A DNA stretch of 64,000 bases from JAFGKK01 sp964521085 (GTDB lineage Bacteria; Chloroflexota; Anaerolineae; Anaerolineales; RBG-16-64-43): contig CAZFPL010000007.1 of assembly GCA_964521085.1 (NCBI GenBank), positions 36,357-100,356 of the forward strand, read 5' to 3'. The position numbers and the translations under genes are program-made. The notes below the pieces were generated by a model. It was not told the origin of the DNA. It was given only the letters and a program-made list of their open reading frames with translations, and searched no databases. Positions 25,361 to 34,268 of the stretch are shown here, in pieces. The stretch's first letter is position 1. Every line of letters begins with the position of its first letter.

Positions 25361-26919
25361 AACATCGATTGGGGCGATTCCCAGGCATTGGGCTGGCGCT
25401 GCTGGTGTGCATTCTGGCGGCGCCGGCGCTGGCGTGTTCTCGGGAGACCGCCCCCACTTTGGAACCGGGTTCCCTTTTTGCCACTGCCACGGCGACTTCC
25501 CGGCCGGTCTCCCCGACGCCGACCGCATCGCCGAGTGTGATGCATACACCGACCCGCCCGATGCTCCCGTCGCCGACTCCCAAGCCCACCAACACCTACC
25601 CCCATACTCCCACGCTCCGGCCGATGGCCACCCCGCTGCCGATGGGGTATGTCGTCCAAGCCGGCGATACGCTGCCGACCGTCGCGATCCGTTTCGGCGT
25701 GTTGCCGAGCGATATTCAATCGGTCAGCGGCGGGCAGCTGCCGGCCGAAGGACTCCTCGAACCGGGAATGCAATTGATCATTCCGGTTTCCCTGACCGGC
25801 ACGTCGGACTCCACGCACCTGTTTCCCGACAGCGCGATCGTCTACTCTCCGACGTTCGCCAATTTCGATCCCATTCAATACATTCATGAACAGGATGGAT
25901 ATCTGTCTTCCTATATCCAGGGCAGCGGGGAGATCGCCAACGGCGCGGAAATTCTGCGGCAGATCGCATTCAACAATTCCTTCAGCCCCAAACTTCTGAT
26001 GGCCCTGTTGGAATACGAAAGCGGATGGGTTACGCAGAAGAATCCGCCGTCCGATACGCTAAAATATCCATTGGGGAACAAGGACCCGAATGCGATGGGA
26101 TTGATGGCGCAGTTGATCTGGGCGACGAACATCCTGAGCATCGGCTATTACGGTTGGCGCGATGCCAGCCAGCTGGACCTGGCCTTCTCCGATGGCGGGG
26201 CGTTGCGTCTGGCCCCGGATCTGAACGCCGGCACCGTCGCCATTTTTTATTATTTTGCGCGCACCACGGCCGACCGAACGGAATGGGATCAGGCTGTCCG
26301 GGATTTTCTCGACGTCTACCGGCGGCTGTTCGGCGATCCGTTCGATCAGGCCATTGAACCGTTGTATTCCTCCGATCTGCCTTTATCCGAGATGGAACTG
26401 CCTTTTTATAAGGGCCAGATGTGGGCTTTCACCGGGGGGCCGCACGGGGCCTGGGAACACGATGGAGCCCGGGCGGCGCTCGACTTCGCTCCGACGGATG
26501 CGCCGAATTGCGCCGTCTCGAGCAACTGGACGACCGCATCCGCTCCGGGGCTGATCGTCCGATCGATCGGCCATGTGGTGGTGATCGATCTGGACGGCGA
26601 TGGATACGAGCAAACCGGCTGGAATATCCTCTACCTGCATATCGCCGACAAGGAACACATAGCAAAAGGAACACGCGTCGAAACCGGCGACCGTCTTGGG
26701 CATCCTTCGTGCGAGGGTGGGATTGCCACCGGCACGCACATCCATATCGCCCGAAAATACAACGGGGAATGGATGCTCGCCGGCGGACCGGTTCCCTTCA
26801 CGCTGAGCGGCTGGGTGGCGCATGCGGGCGAAAAACCTTACGAAGGCACCCTGGTGCGCGACGGTTATGTGGTCCCCGCCAAGCCGGGGGCATCGGCCGA
26901 AACGCTGGTGTGGCGTTGA
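25351..26919 (+). CDS. Secreted LysM / M23A-type peptidase protein, paralogue 2
   Basis: 522 residues, same architecture as its neighbour: signal (GLALLVCILAAPALAC), Thr/Pro-rich linker, LysM starting VVQAGDTLPTVAIRFGV, middle helical region, peptidase domain with GGPH...LD (H-x12-D) and THIHIA. The middle region contains PKLLMALLEYESGW, which resembles the catalytic-Glu helix of lytic transglycosylases; only this copy has E-S there. It overlaps paralogue 1 by 10 bp (or 4 bp if the second ATG at 25357 is used), so translation is probably coupled. Confidence 0.85.
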   Translation: MEMKHRLGRFPGIGLALLVCILAAPALACSRETAPTLEPGSLFATATATSRPVSPTPTASPSVMHTPTRPMLPSPTPKPTNTYPHTPTLRPMATPLPMGYVVQAGDTLPTVAIRFGVLPSDIQSVSGGQLPAEGLLEPGMQLIIPVSLTGTSDSTHLFPDSAIVYSPTFANFDPIQYIHEQDGYLSSYIQGSGEIANGAEILRQIAFNNSFSPKLLMALLEYESGWVTQKNPPSDTLKYPLGNKDPNAMGLMAQLIWATNILSIGYYGWRDASQLDLAFSDGGALRLAPDLNAGTVAIFYYFARTTADRTEWDQAVRDFLDVYRRLFGDPFDQAIEPLYSSDLPLSEMELPFYKGQMWAFTGGPHGAWEHDGARAALDFAPTDAPNCAVSSNWTTASAPGLIVRSIGHVVVIDLDGDGYEQTGWNILYLHIADKEHIAKGTRVETGDRLGHPSCEGGIATGTHIHIARKYNGEWMLAGGPVPFTLSGWVAHAGEKPYEGTLVRDGYVVPAKPGASAETLVWR

Positions 26920-26998
26920 GCATACGGTCGGATTGCGGTGCCATCCTCACAGTACGGAGGATCATCCCTGCCATCCGATTGAGAAATCGCAGCCGACG

Positions 26999-28528
26999 AT
27001 GAAAAAAGCATTCGATCCAATCCTGATGACCCGGCGGATTCGCCGGATGATTCCTTGGGCGGCGAGTTGCGCCCTCCTATTCTTTTCCGCGTGCGTTCAA
27101 GAGCCGGCCGCGACAATCCCAGCCGATACGCCGACGATCGCCGCCTCCCCGACATCCTCGGGGAGAACGGCTACACCGCTTCCGACCCGCCTGCTCCTGG
27201 AACCCGGCCAGATCATGGAATATCTCGTGCAATCCGGGGATACCCTCGAAGCCGTTGCCGCGCATTTCAGCACCACCGTCGATGATATTCGGAAGAATAA
27301 TCCCGGCCTGCCGCTGAAAACCACGACGCTGACCCCGAATCAGATTCTCCGCGTACCGGTGTACTTGGCTCCCTTCACCGGGACGCCGTTTCAGATGCTT
27401 CCCGACAGCGAGGTGGTGGCCGGACCCTCGATGACGGGATTCTCGGGGCGGAAATTCGTCGACGCTTCCACGGGATATCTGAAAACCTATTCCGAGTTTG
27501 TCTTTGGGGAATCCCTGGATGGATGGGGAGTTGTGGAAACCGTGGCGCGCGATTTCTCCGTGCATCCCCGGCTGCTTCTGGCGCTTTTGGAATATCGTTC
27601 GGGCGCCATCAGCCGCAACGATCAAAGCGACGAATTGAAAGCGTATCCGCTCGGGTCCACGGATATCACCGATATCGGACTCGGGATGCAGCTTTCCTGG
27701 GCGGCGGAGGAATTAAACAAAGGCTATTACGGCTGGCGAACGGGCCAGCTCGGCGAGTTGGAGCTGGCGGACGGCAGAATCTCCCGGCCCGATCCGTGGC
27801 AGAATGCCGGCACGGTGGCTGTGCAATACCTGTTGGCGCATTGGTTCGGACAGGAAGAGTTTGACAAAGCGGTCAGCCCGGCAGGATTCATCCTTACCTA
27901 TGGACGTCTTTTCGGTGATCCTTTCTCATATTCCGGGCAATTGATACCGGGGAACCTCCAGCAGCCCAAGATGCAATTGCCGTTCGAGCCGAATAAAATC
28001 TGGACCTACACCGGCGGGCCGCATCCGGTTTGGGGCCACGGACTTCCCTGGGCGGCGATTGATTTTGCCCCGCCGGCCGAAAAGCATGGCTGCGAGAGCA
28101 GTCCGGAATGGGTGACCGCGGTCGCCGCCGGATTGGTCGTGCGCAGCGGACCGGCGACCGTCGTTTTGGATTTGGATTTTGACGGCGATGAACACACCGG
28201 ATGGATCGTTTTTTATTACCATGTTGCGGAAAACGGGCGCGCGGCGGCGGGGACGCGCGTGCAACCCGGCGATCCGATCGGGCACCCATCCTGCGAGGGG
28301 GGAACGGCGACCGGAACCCATGTCCACATAGCCCGGCGCTATAACGGCGAATGGATTTCCGCGGGCGGTCCGCTGGCGTTTAATTTAAGCGATTGGATTG
28401 TCGGATACGGCGCCGAAGCGTATCAAGGCACCCTCTCCTATTACCTAGAAGAACAACTTCAAGCTTGCGATTGCGTCAGCCCCGACAACCGGATCATGCT
28501 TATTGTCGCAGCAACCCCCACACCATAA
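26999..28528 (+). CDS. Secreted LysM / M23A-type peptidase protein, paralogue 3
   Basis: 509 residues from the ATG at 26999; the frame is open upstream over paralogue 2 but the signal sequence fixes the start. The lipoprotein-type signal ends LLFFSAC. LysM is VQSGDTLEAVAAHFSTT. The middle region has HPRLLLALLEYRSG, with Arg where paralogue 2 has Glu. The peptidase domain has GGPH...ID (H-x12-D) and THVHIA. It ends at CDCVSPDNRIM, similar to the CDCGTPDNDI end of paralogue 1. It follows paralogue 2 by 79 bp. Confidence 0.85.
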   Translation: MKKAFDPILMTRRIRRMIPWAASCALLFFSACVQEPAATIPADTPTIAASPTSSGRTATPLPTRLLLEPGQIMEYLVQSGDTLEAVAAHFSTTVDDIRKNNPGLPLKTTTLTPNQILRVPVYLAPFTGTPFQMLPDSEVVAGPSMTGFSGRKFVDASTGYLKTYSEFVFGESLDGWGVVETVARDFSVHPRLLLALLEYRSGAISRNDQSDELKAYPLGSTDITDIGLGMQLSWAAEELNKGYYGWRTGQLGELELADGRISRPDPWQNAGTVAVQYLLAHWFGQEEFDKAVSPAGFILTYGRLFGDPFSYSGQLIPGNLQQPKMQLPFEPNKIWTYTGGPHPVWGHGLPWAAIDFAPPAEKHGCESSPEWVTAVAAGLVVRSGPATVVLDLDFDGDEHTGWIVFYYHVAENGRAAAGTRVQPGDPIGHPSCEGGTATGTHVHIARRYNGEWISAGGPLAFNLSDWIVGYGAEAYQGTLSYYLEEQLQACDCVSPDNRIMLIVAATPTP

Positions 28529-28756
28529 CATTGCAGCTTCTGTTTCCGAAAAACGAATGGGTTTCCGTTTCCCATCCCCTGGATGAGAAAGCATGTGGTT
28601 GGAACAGGTGGATCCGACCCAACCCCGAATGACCGGCCGCCGGGAGATGGGATCAGAGGCAAGGAGGATGGATAAGGGTATGGGAGGACATGGATCGCCG
28701 CGATAGGAACCAGCCGGGGAGGGATGCAAGGCCGGGGGTCTGCCTGGGGAGCGGCA

Positions 28757-28786
28757 TTCAAACACCAGCGTGTTCCATGTTATATT
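28757..28786 (+). promoter_or_regulatory. Putative promoter of the RNase P RNA gene
   Basis: TTCAAA (28757-28762) and TATATT (28781-28786), spacing 18. The expected start near 28793-28800 coincides with the predicted RNA 5' end. Confidence 0.5.
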
Positions 28787-28799
28787 ATTTATGGTATCC

Positions 28800-29172
28800 A
28801 AGTCGGCCGGGTGATCGCGGTCCCCAATGTGGGATCGAGGAAAGTCCGCGCTCCATAGAACACGACGCCGGGTAATTCCCGGGGCGGGGCGACCTGCCGG
28901 ATCAGGGCCACAGAGAAGCGCATTGCCCGGTAACGGGCGAGGGTGAAACGGCGGTGTAAGAGACCACCGGCGTCCGCCGTAAGGCGGACGGCTTGGCAAC
29001 CCCCGTCGGGAGCAAGGCCAAACAGAGGTGACCCCTCACAGGGGATACGGTGCTGCTCGGACCGTCGGAACCTCGGGTAGGCTGCTGGAGCCGCGTGGCA
29101 ACACGCGCGCCGAGAGAGATGATCGCCGGGCGGGGAAACCCGCCGCACAGAACGCGGCTTATAGGCCGGCTT
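28800..29172 (+). ncRNA. rnpB: RNase P RNA, bacterial class A
   Basis: This is the catalytic RNA that removes tRNA 5' leaders. Universally conserved segments are visible: GAGGAAAGTCCGCGCTCC near 28836, AGGGTGAAACGGCGG near 28940, GTAAGAGACCACCGGC, GAGAGATGATCGCCG and ACAGAACGCGGCTTATAG near the 3' end. The closing helix P1 pairs 28800-28808 with 29164-29172 (one G-U). The length of about 373 fits class A. Exact ends may differ by a few bases. Confidence 0.95.
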
Positions 29173-29249
29173 GGATGCCTTGACCTGTCGTTTGCCGAAT
29201 AGGCAATCACCTTGGGACTTCCTGATACCCTTCCGGCAGAGGGCTCCGT

Positions 29250-30464
29250 ATGACCGTCGAATTATACGCAGGCAAAGATCCACAAGGCCGCATCTGGGAG
29301 CCTGACTTCACGCATGAAGTCAACGCGGCGATACGGATTATTGGAAAAGCCTGGCGCGCTTTTCACGCTTCCCGTGAACTCTACCTCCTCGCGTTCAATC
29401 TGCATTCTCCGAATATCGATTTGCTGGTGATTTCCGAGCGGGGCATCGGCCTGCTGGAAATGAAAGGCCATCGCGGCACCATCCTCATCGATCCCGATGA
29501 CCATTGGCTGGCGGACGGCCAGATGATGCTGGGGTATAAGGCGATCCCGGGACGCGACCGGCCGGCATCGTCCTATCTCAATCCGCATGATCAGGTTCAA
29601 GGACACGGCGACCGTTTATTGGAGCGTCTGGTTCCCGTCGTCCGCGAGCAATATCCGGAACTGACCCGTGGAAAACGCCGCGGATTGCGTCTGCAAACAT
29701 GCGTATGTTTCACCAACCCGGAGGCGGACCTTTGCGAAATGCGAAAAACCGTGCCGGTATGGAGTCGCGGTCGGCTGAAATACTGGGAGAGTGATTTTTC
29801 CGTGATTTCTGCGGACGAGGTTCCGGAATGGATTTCCACCCTGCGGTTTGAGGTTAAACAGGTGGATTCACCGCCCTATTATCCGTTTCGTCTGGATCCG
29901 TCGAAGCAGCAGCCACTTCTCACGCAATTGTTTGCGGTCGAACGATGGAAAACGGTGGAACGAATCCTTCCCGTAAACCGGTATGGCCGGCTGCAGCAGA
30001 TGCGCGAAGACCGTACCGTGGCCACCTACTCCTTATGGGAAGAGGAAACCTTCCTGGGCCGGGACCATCTAAAATGCACGATCGTGGTCCCGCAGCACTA
30101 TACCAAGGTCAGCCGGATGCATGCCGTCATCCGGCGCGAGTTGACGGGGATTGTCTTGGAGGATTTAAGCAGCCATAACGGGACTTTCCTTGACGGTCGG
30201 CGGGTTACCGGGAAGGCGATTCTTAATGAAGGAGCTGTCATTTCGCTGGGCGGTGGTGGTAATTCGGAAAAAGAATCCCGGTATGTCTTCCATAAGATCG
30301 AAAATCCGCAGGAGGAAACAGACACCACCGAGGACGGGACCCAGCCGCAACTCTTTCTGGATGCAGTCCAGAGTTGCACGGGCCAACCGCAAAGCGGCGG
30401 ACAGACACAGCCCGTCGGCAAAGACGGCGAATCGGAACCGGAAGACGGGGTCGGAATCCTGTGA
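29250..30464 (+). CDS. NERD-FHA fusion protein
   Basis: 404 residues. The N-terminal ~200 residues resemble a NERD (nuclease-related) domain: Asp57, Glu70 and Lys72 in the context DLLVISERGIGLLEMKG give a D-x12-E-x-K pattern as in PD-(D/E)xK nucleases. The C-terminal forkhead-associated domain shows FLGRD (268-272), SRMH (288-291) and SSHNGTF (307-313), residues that bind phosphothreonine. It ends in an acidic, Gln-rich tail. No signal peptide. A cognate Ser/Thr kinase is not nearby. A role in nucleic-acid processing tied to phospho-signalling is inference. Confidence 0.82.
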   Translation: MTVELYAGKDPQGRIWEPDFTHEVNAAIRIIGKAWRAFHASRELYLLAFNLHSPNIDLLVISERGIGLLEMKGHRGTILIDPDDHWLADGQMMLGYKAIPGRDRPASSYLNPHDQVQGHGDRLLERLVPVVREQYPELTRGKRRGLRLQTCVCFTNPEADLCEMRKTVPVWSRGRLKYWESDFSVISADEVPEWISTLRFEVKQVDSPPYYPFRLDPSKQQPLLTQLFAVERWKTVERILPVNRYGRLQQMREDRTVATYSLWEEETFLGRDHLKCTIVVPQHYTKVSRMHAVIRRELTGIVLEDLSSHNGTFLDGRRVTGKAILNEGAVISLGGGGNSEKESRYVFHKIENPQEETDTTEDGTQPQLFLDAVQSCTGQPQSGGQTQPVGKDGESEPEDGVGIL

Positions 30465-30706
30465 CAATATCCGTGGGTGACATCGTTGGAGCAATTCGTT
30501 CGCAATGGGCGGAAAGCGGAGGAAAGAATGATGCCGGAAAACGGCGGGATGGATTTCGGCCTCGCTCTCCTTCCCGGCATCCATCGCAGGATCCGGCGAT
30601 ATCGTATAATTTATCAAGCGAAGTTTGTTGGGCCGTGGTAGCATCCGCAAACACCCTTGCTCGCGCGTGATGGGGCTGCGGAATAGAATTCGAAGGAGAA
30701 CAACGT

Positions 30707-31066
30707 ATGGGCGCCGGTCACCAATTCGAGATTGAAGGAATGAAGGAAAAGAAGAAGACGATCCATCCCGCATGGGTCGCCGTGGGATGCTTTACCCTCG
30801 TGGGACTGACCACCCTGGGGTATCTGCTGGGAGAATGGCTGATCGCGGCAAACATCCGATCAGGATGGATCCCACTGCCCCCCGAATTGGCCGGTCCCCC
30901 GCAATCCCCGTACCTCCTTCTAAAATTGGCCATGTCGTTTATTGTTCTCATGATCGGGTCTGCGGCTTTTTCCATCGTCTATACCCTCATCAATCCACCG
31001 AAACCCGGCAAGTATGACGTCATCGATCCGTCGATTTTTCCTCCTCCGCCCAAACGGATGAAATAA
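30707..31066 (+). CDS. Small two-segment membrane protein of unknown function
   Basis: 119 residues. A Lys-rich N-terminus, hydrophobic segments at about 23-47 and 68-94, a Pro-rich loop between them and a Pro-rich tail ending PPPPKRMK. An AAGGAGA ribosome site precedes the ATG at 30707. I do not recognise the family. It lies 242 bp after the NERD-FHA gene; that gap has no evident gene. Confidence 0.7.
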   Translation: MGAGHQFEIEGMKEKKKTIHPAWVAVGCFTLVGLTTLGYLLGEWLIAANIRSGWIPLPPELAGPPQSPYLLLKLAMSFIVLMIGSAAFSIVYTLINPPKPGKYDVIDPSIFPPPPKRMK

Positions 31067-31441
31067 AGAGGAAGGCTCCTCGCACCGAGCCTGCAACGAT
31101 CGGCACGGCGAAATGCGCAGGTGCATAACCAGGGTTGCCGCCCTGTTTGGCCGGATGGGTGGCCGCCTCGCCATCCTGTTGATGGCGGGCAAGCTAATCG
31201 GTTCCGGCGGGGCATTTTTCCGTTCAGGCGAAGAACCGCATTGCGGATAAGATCGTTTGGGCCTTCCTCCAATTCTTTTGGATAGGGAAATACAAGGCCA
31301 TTGAATCATGAAGCAAAGAACATGGCCGGCATCCATCCCTGGTCAAACCCGCCCATCCTGCGTACACACTCAATCCAACAATCCCCGACAGGCCAGGGGC
31401 AATTCGATTGAGCATTCGTATACCGGATTGCTTCGGAAAAA
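31067..31441. other. Intergenic region, nothing recognised
   Basis: About 375 bp between convergent genes (small membrane protein and crtI). Short open frames here lack ribosome sites and family resemblance. No clear terminator hairpin with a T-run was found. Confidence 0.5.
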
Positions 31442-32923
31442 TCAGCCGGCCTCAGCTTTAATTCGCTCGGTTACCAGCCGACCGGAAACCATGGCAGTGG
31501 GCATTCCGGTGCCGGGATGCGTGCTGGCTCCGACGAAGTAGATATTTGTAAAGCGCGGATGCCGATTGGATGGCCGAAGGTAGCCCATTTGCGTCAGCGT
31601 ATGGGACAGCCCGTGGGTTGAGCCTTTCATCAGGTTATAACGATTCGCCCACGAGATGGGGGTATACGCCTCTTCGAACTTGATGTGCGCCTCGAGATCG
31701 TTGATGCCGAGGGTCCGCAGCCGGCGAAAAACATGTCGGCGCGCTTCATCCCGAAGCTCGTCCCAATTCTGTTCCCCGTTTTCGCTCAGATGCCCGACCG
31801 GAACGACCGCAATCAGGGTATCCTGTCCGCGCGGAGCCATGGAGGGATCGAGCCGTGCCGGGGCGTGCAGGTAAACACTGGGGTTGGCGGGCAGGCTCAG
31901 GTCACGGATGATGCTGTCGAAGTTCTCGCGGTAATCGTCCGCGAGGAAAAGCGTATGCGGGGAGAGGGCATCATAGATCCGATTCACCCCCCAAAAGAAA
32001 CTGATCACGGAACAGGAGAATCGCTTGCGCGACAATGCCCGGACCATCCCGTCCTGCGGCAGCAGATGCTGATAAACATAAGGCAAATCCGCATTGGCAA
32101 GGACCACATCCGCATCCAGGTGCGATCCATCCGCCAGGCGGACGCCTCGGGCGTGCGTCGCATTTACGTCAATGCGTTCCACGGCCGAATCAAAAATAAA
32201 TTCCACGCCGGCCTGGCGGGCAAGATCCGTAAGGCTCTCGACCACGCGATACATGCCGCCTTTGGGATACCACACGCCGTGCGCCAGTTCCGAGTACGGC
32301 ATCATCGAATACGTGGCCGGCGCTTCAAACGGACTCAACCCCATGTAAACATCCTGAAACGTAAAGGCGAGTTTCAGGCGCGGCGCATCGAAGTAAGCCG
32401 ACATATTACGGTAATGGTTGACGAGCGGCTTGAGGCGGAAGATCAGATCCGCATTCCGGGGGTGGAAGAAATCGAAGAACTTACGAAAATCGCGGTTGAC
32501 CAGTCTGTTTAACACCAGATCGTAATGCCGCTCGCCTTCCCGCAGGTAAGCCAGAAGCCCCCGGAAACTTCCCGGCTGGATGGATTCCAGCTGTTCCCGC
32601 ATGGATTTCAAATCGGAGGTGAGCGCCAGCCGGCTTCCGTCATCAAAGACCAGATGATAGGTCGGGTCGACGCGCAGCAAGTCCAGCTGTTCATGCAGGG
32701 AGGCTCCCAGGGAGCCGAATTCAGCTTCATACAACAAGGGCATTACAAAAAGAGAAGGCCCGGTGTCAAACGGATGACCTTCGCGGCTGAAACGGTTGCA
32801 GCGCCCGCCGGGGCGCGCGTTCTTTTCGACAACCACGACATGCATCCCGGCCCTTGCAAGATGGATCGCGGCGGTGATCCCTCCAATGCCTGCTCCGATG
32901 ACTATCACGGTTTTTGGTTTCAT
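31442..32923 (-). CDS. crtI: Phytoene desaturase-type FAD oxidoreductase
   Basis: 493 residues, the usual CrtI length. It desaturates phytoene towards lycopene. The N-terminal FAD-binding motif is VIVIGAGIGGITAAIHLARAG followed by EKNARPGGRCNRF, and the C-terminal signature is GASTHPGTGMPTAMVSGRLV. The start overlaps the crtB stop by 4 bp (ATGA). Related carotenoid enzymes (CrtN, CrtD, CrtO) share the fold; pairing with crtB makes CrtI the best call. Confidence 0.92.
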   Translation of the reverse strand: MKPKTVIVIGAGIGGITAAIHLARAGMHVVVVEKNARPGGRCNRFSREGHPFDTGPSLFVMPLLYEAEFGSLGASLHEQLDLLRVDPTYHLVFDDGSRLALTSDLKSMREQLESIQPGSFRGLLAYLREGERHYDLVLNRLVNRDFRKFFDFFHPRNADLIFRLKPLVNHYRNMSAYFDAPRLKLAFTFQDVYMGLSPFEAPATYSMMPYSELAHGVWYPKGGMYRVVESLTDLARQAGVEFIFDSAVERIDVNATHARGVRLADGSHLDADVVLANADLPYVYQHLLPQDGMVRALSRKRFSCSVISFFWGVNRIYDALSPHTLFLADDYRENFDSIIRDLSLPANPSVYLHAPARLDPSMAPRGQDTLIAVVPVGHLSENGEQNWDELRDEARRHVFRRLRTLGINDLEAHIKFEEAYTPISWANRYNLMKGSTHGLSHTLTQMGYLRPSNRHPRFTNIYFVGASTHPGTGMPTAMVSGRLVTERIKAEAG

Positions 32924-33864
32924 GATTCACCCTGCCGTTGCGGGACGATCGACTTGGAAAGGATTCCCGCCCCCCGCAAACCGAGTATGGAGGACAGGGC
33001 CAGTCCGCTCATTCGCAATCCGGCTCCCAGGCTTTTTCTTTCTTTGTACTGAGGGCGCAGGGTAAAGTCTTCCCTTTCGATCGTCTCCAGCAGCAACTCG
33101 AAGCGAGCCGTATAGGCAATGCCCGCCAGACGAAGACGTGGGTTCCGCACTTGCCCAAAATAATTCCCGCCCGCTCTGAAATACTCGCGCGCCAGTTGCA
33201 CCCGGCCCTTCACCCAGGCGCGGTACGCAGGGCTGGGAACATCCCGCGGCCCGATGTGATTCGCTTCGAGCACTTCGCGCGGAATGTTGTAGTACCCGGC
33301 CTGCACATCGTCGTACGTATCCCTGAGCATGTGCGTGATATGCGCAGCCGTAACAGCCAGATAACGCGTCTTCTCGCGCGGTGCAAATTCACCATGCCCG
33401 ATGAAATAATAGATGTTTTCGGTCACCGCAATCGCCAGCCAGCGCGTGTATTCGTTAAGCTCGGCTTGCGAAATCAACCTGCCGCGGCGGCCGGCATCGA
33501 AATCCATCACCAGCATCATGTTACGGAGATAGGCTCCCAGGCCGCTATCCTTTTCACGGTCGCGCTGAACCAGATCCACCAACAATTTTTCCTGGATGTT
33601 AACGTCCCGCGGCGCCTCGTTCCGATAACATCGTTCCAGCAGGGACTTCTGCCGCTTGAGGAAAGTCTTCTGTTCGGATTCTTCGGCTTCGCTGGGCATC
33701 GATCCTGAACCCGAAGTTGCATCCAGGACGTCATCCACCCAACGGAAGTAGGCATACGCCCGGTAGGCATCGTCGACGCGTGCACGGTCCACCAGGAGTC
33801 GGATCGTATAATAGGTCTGTTTGCTGGCAGCCTTGGTGATTGATGCGGCGGTGCTTGCGCTCAT
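32920..33864 (-). CDS. crtB: Phytoene/squalene synthase family protein
   Basis: 314 residues from the ATG at 33864. It joins two prenyl diphosphates head to head, most likely GGPP to phytoene given the adjacent crtI. The first Asp-rich motif is YFRWVDDVLD, and the second lies in LRDTYDDVQAGYYNIP, a variant of the usual LRDVxED pattern. The start overlaps the stop of a 91-residue ORF (ATGA) and itself overlaps crtI, so three frames are translationally linked. Confidence 0.9.
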   Translation of the reverse strand: MSASTAASITKAASKQTYYTIRLLVDRARVDDAYRAYAYFRWVDDVLDATSGSGSMPSEAEESEQKTFLKRQKSLLERCYRNEAPRDVNIQEKLLVDLVQRDREKDSGLGAYLRNMMLVMDFDAGRRGRLISQAELNEYTRWLAIAVTENIYYFIGHGEFAPREKTRYLAVTAAHITHMLRDTYDDVQAGYYNIPREVLEANHIGPRDVPSPAYRAWVKGRVQLAREYFRAGGNYFGQVRNPRLRLAGIAYTARFELLLETIEREDFTLRPQYKERKSLGAGLRMSGLALSSILGLRGAGILSKSIVPQRQGES

Positions 33865-34136
33865 TGGATGCACCCTGTCATCCTTTCCAATGAAATGGCA
33901 TCTGCGATGCGATTCGACAGAGGGATTACGGAAAGTTCGCAGCCGGTGATTTGCACCGGCCGAGCGGTGCAATGAGGACAATCCAGACGGGGCGGGAAGG
34001 TGGGCTGGCTGTAACGTCCTCCGGAGCGGATATTCTTCTTTGCGACCGTAACCGATCCGCCCCGGCGGGCGAGCCTCCCCGCGGCGATGATCCCGCCGAG
34101 GTAGGCTCCGGCGCCGACAATTTTACCTTTAGACAT
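33861..34136 (-). CDS. Small 91-residue ORF coupled to crtB, with a degenerate FAD-binding-like start
   Basis: ATG at 34136 has an AGGAG site 8 bases upstream, and its TGA overlaps the crtB ATG (ATGA), both signs of real translation. Residues 5-42 (KIVGAGAYLGGIIAAGRLA, then KKNIRSGGRY) resemble the FAD-binding start of the neighbouring CrtI (VIGAGIGGITAA, EKNARPGGR) with one residue inserted in the Gly motif. The rest (including CPHC) matches nothing I recognise. It may be a shortened remnant of a duplicated desaturase kept for coupling, or a small novel protein. Confidence 0.5.
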   Translation of the reverse strand: MSKGKIVGAGAYLGGIIAAGRLARRGGSVTVAKKNIRSGGRYSQPTFPPRLDCPHCTARPVQITGCELSVIPLSNRIADAISLERMTGCIQ

Positions 34137-34268
34137 TAAATTGGCTCCTGGAATCAAGTTCTATTAAGAAGGTATACGCAATCAGCGGGGAAAGGGTGCC
34201 GGAAGGAATGGATCCGTTCACCGTGCGTATCCGCCAATAAACAACTCCCGCTCCGATCGGCGGGTAGT

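Noticed and set aside
26822..26998. Upstream extension of the third LysM/M23A paralogue
   Set aside because: It overlaps the end of paralogue 2 in another frame and would remove the lipoprotein signal from the N-terminus.
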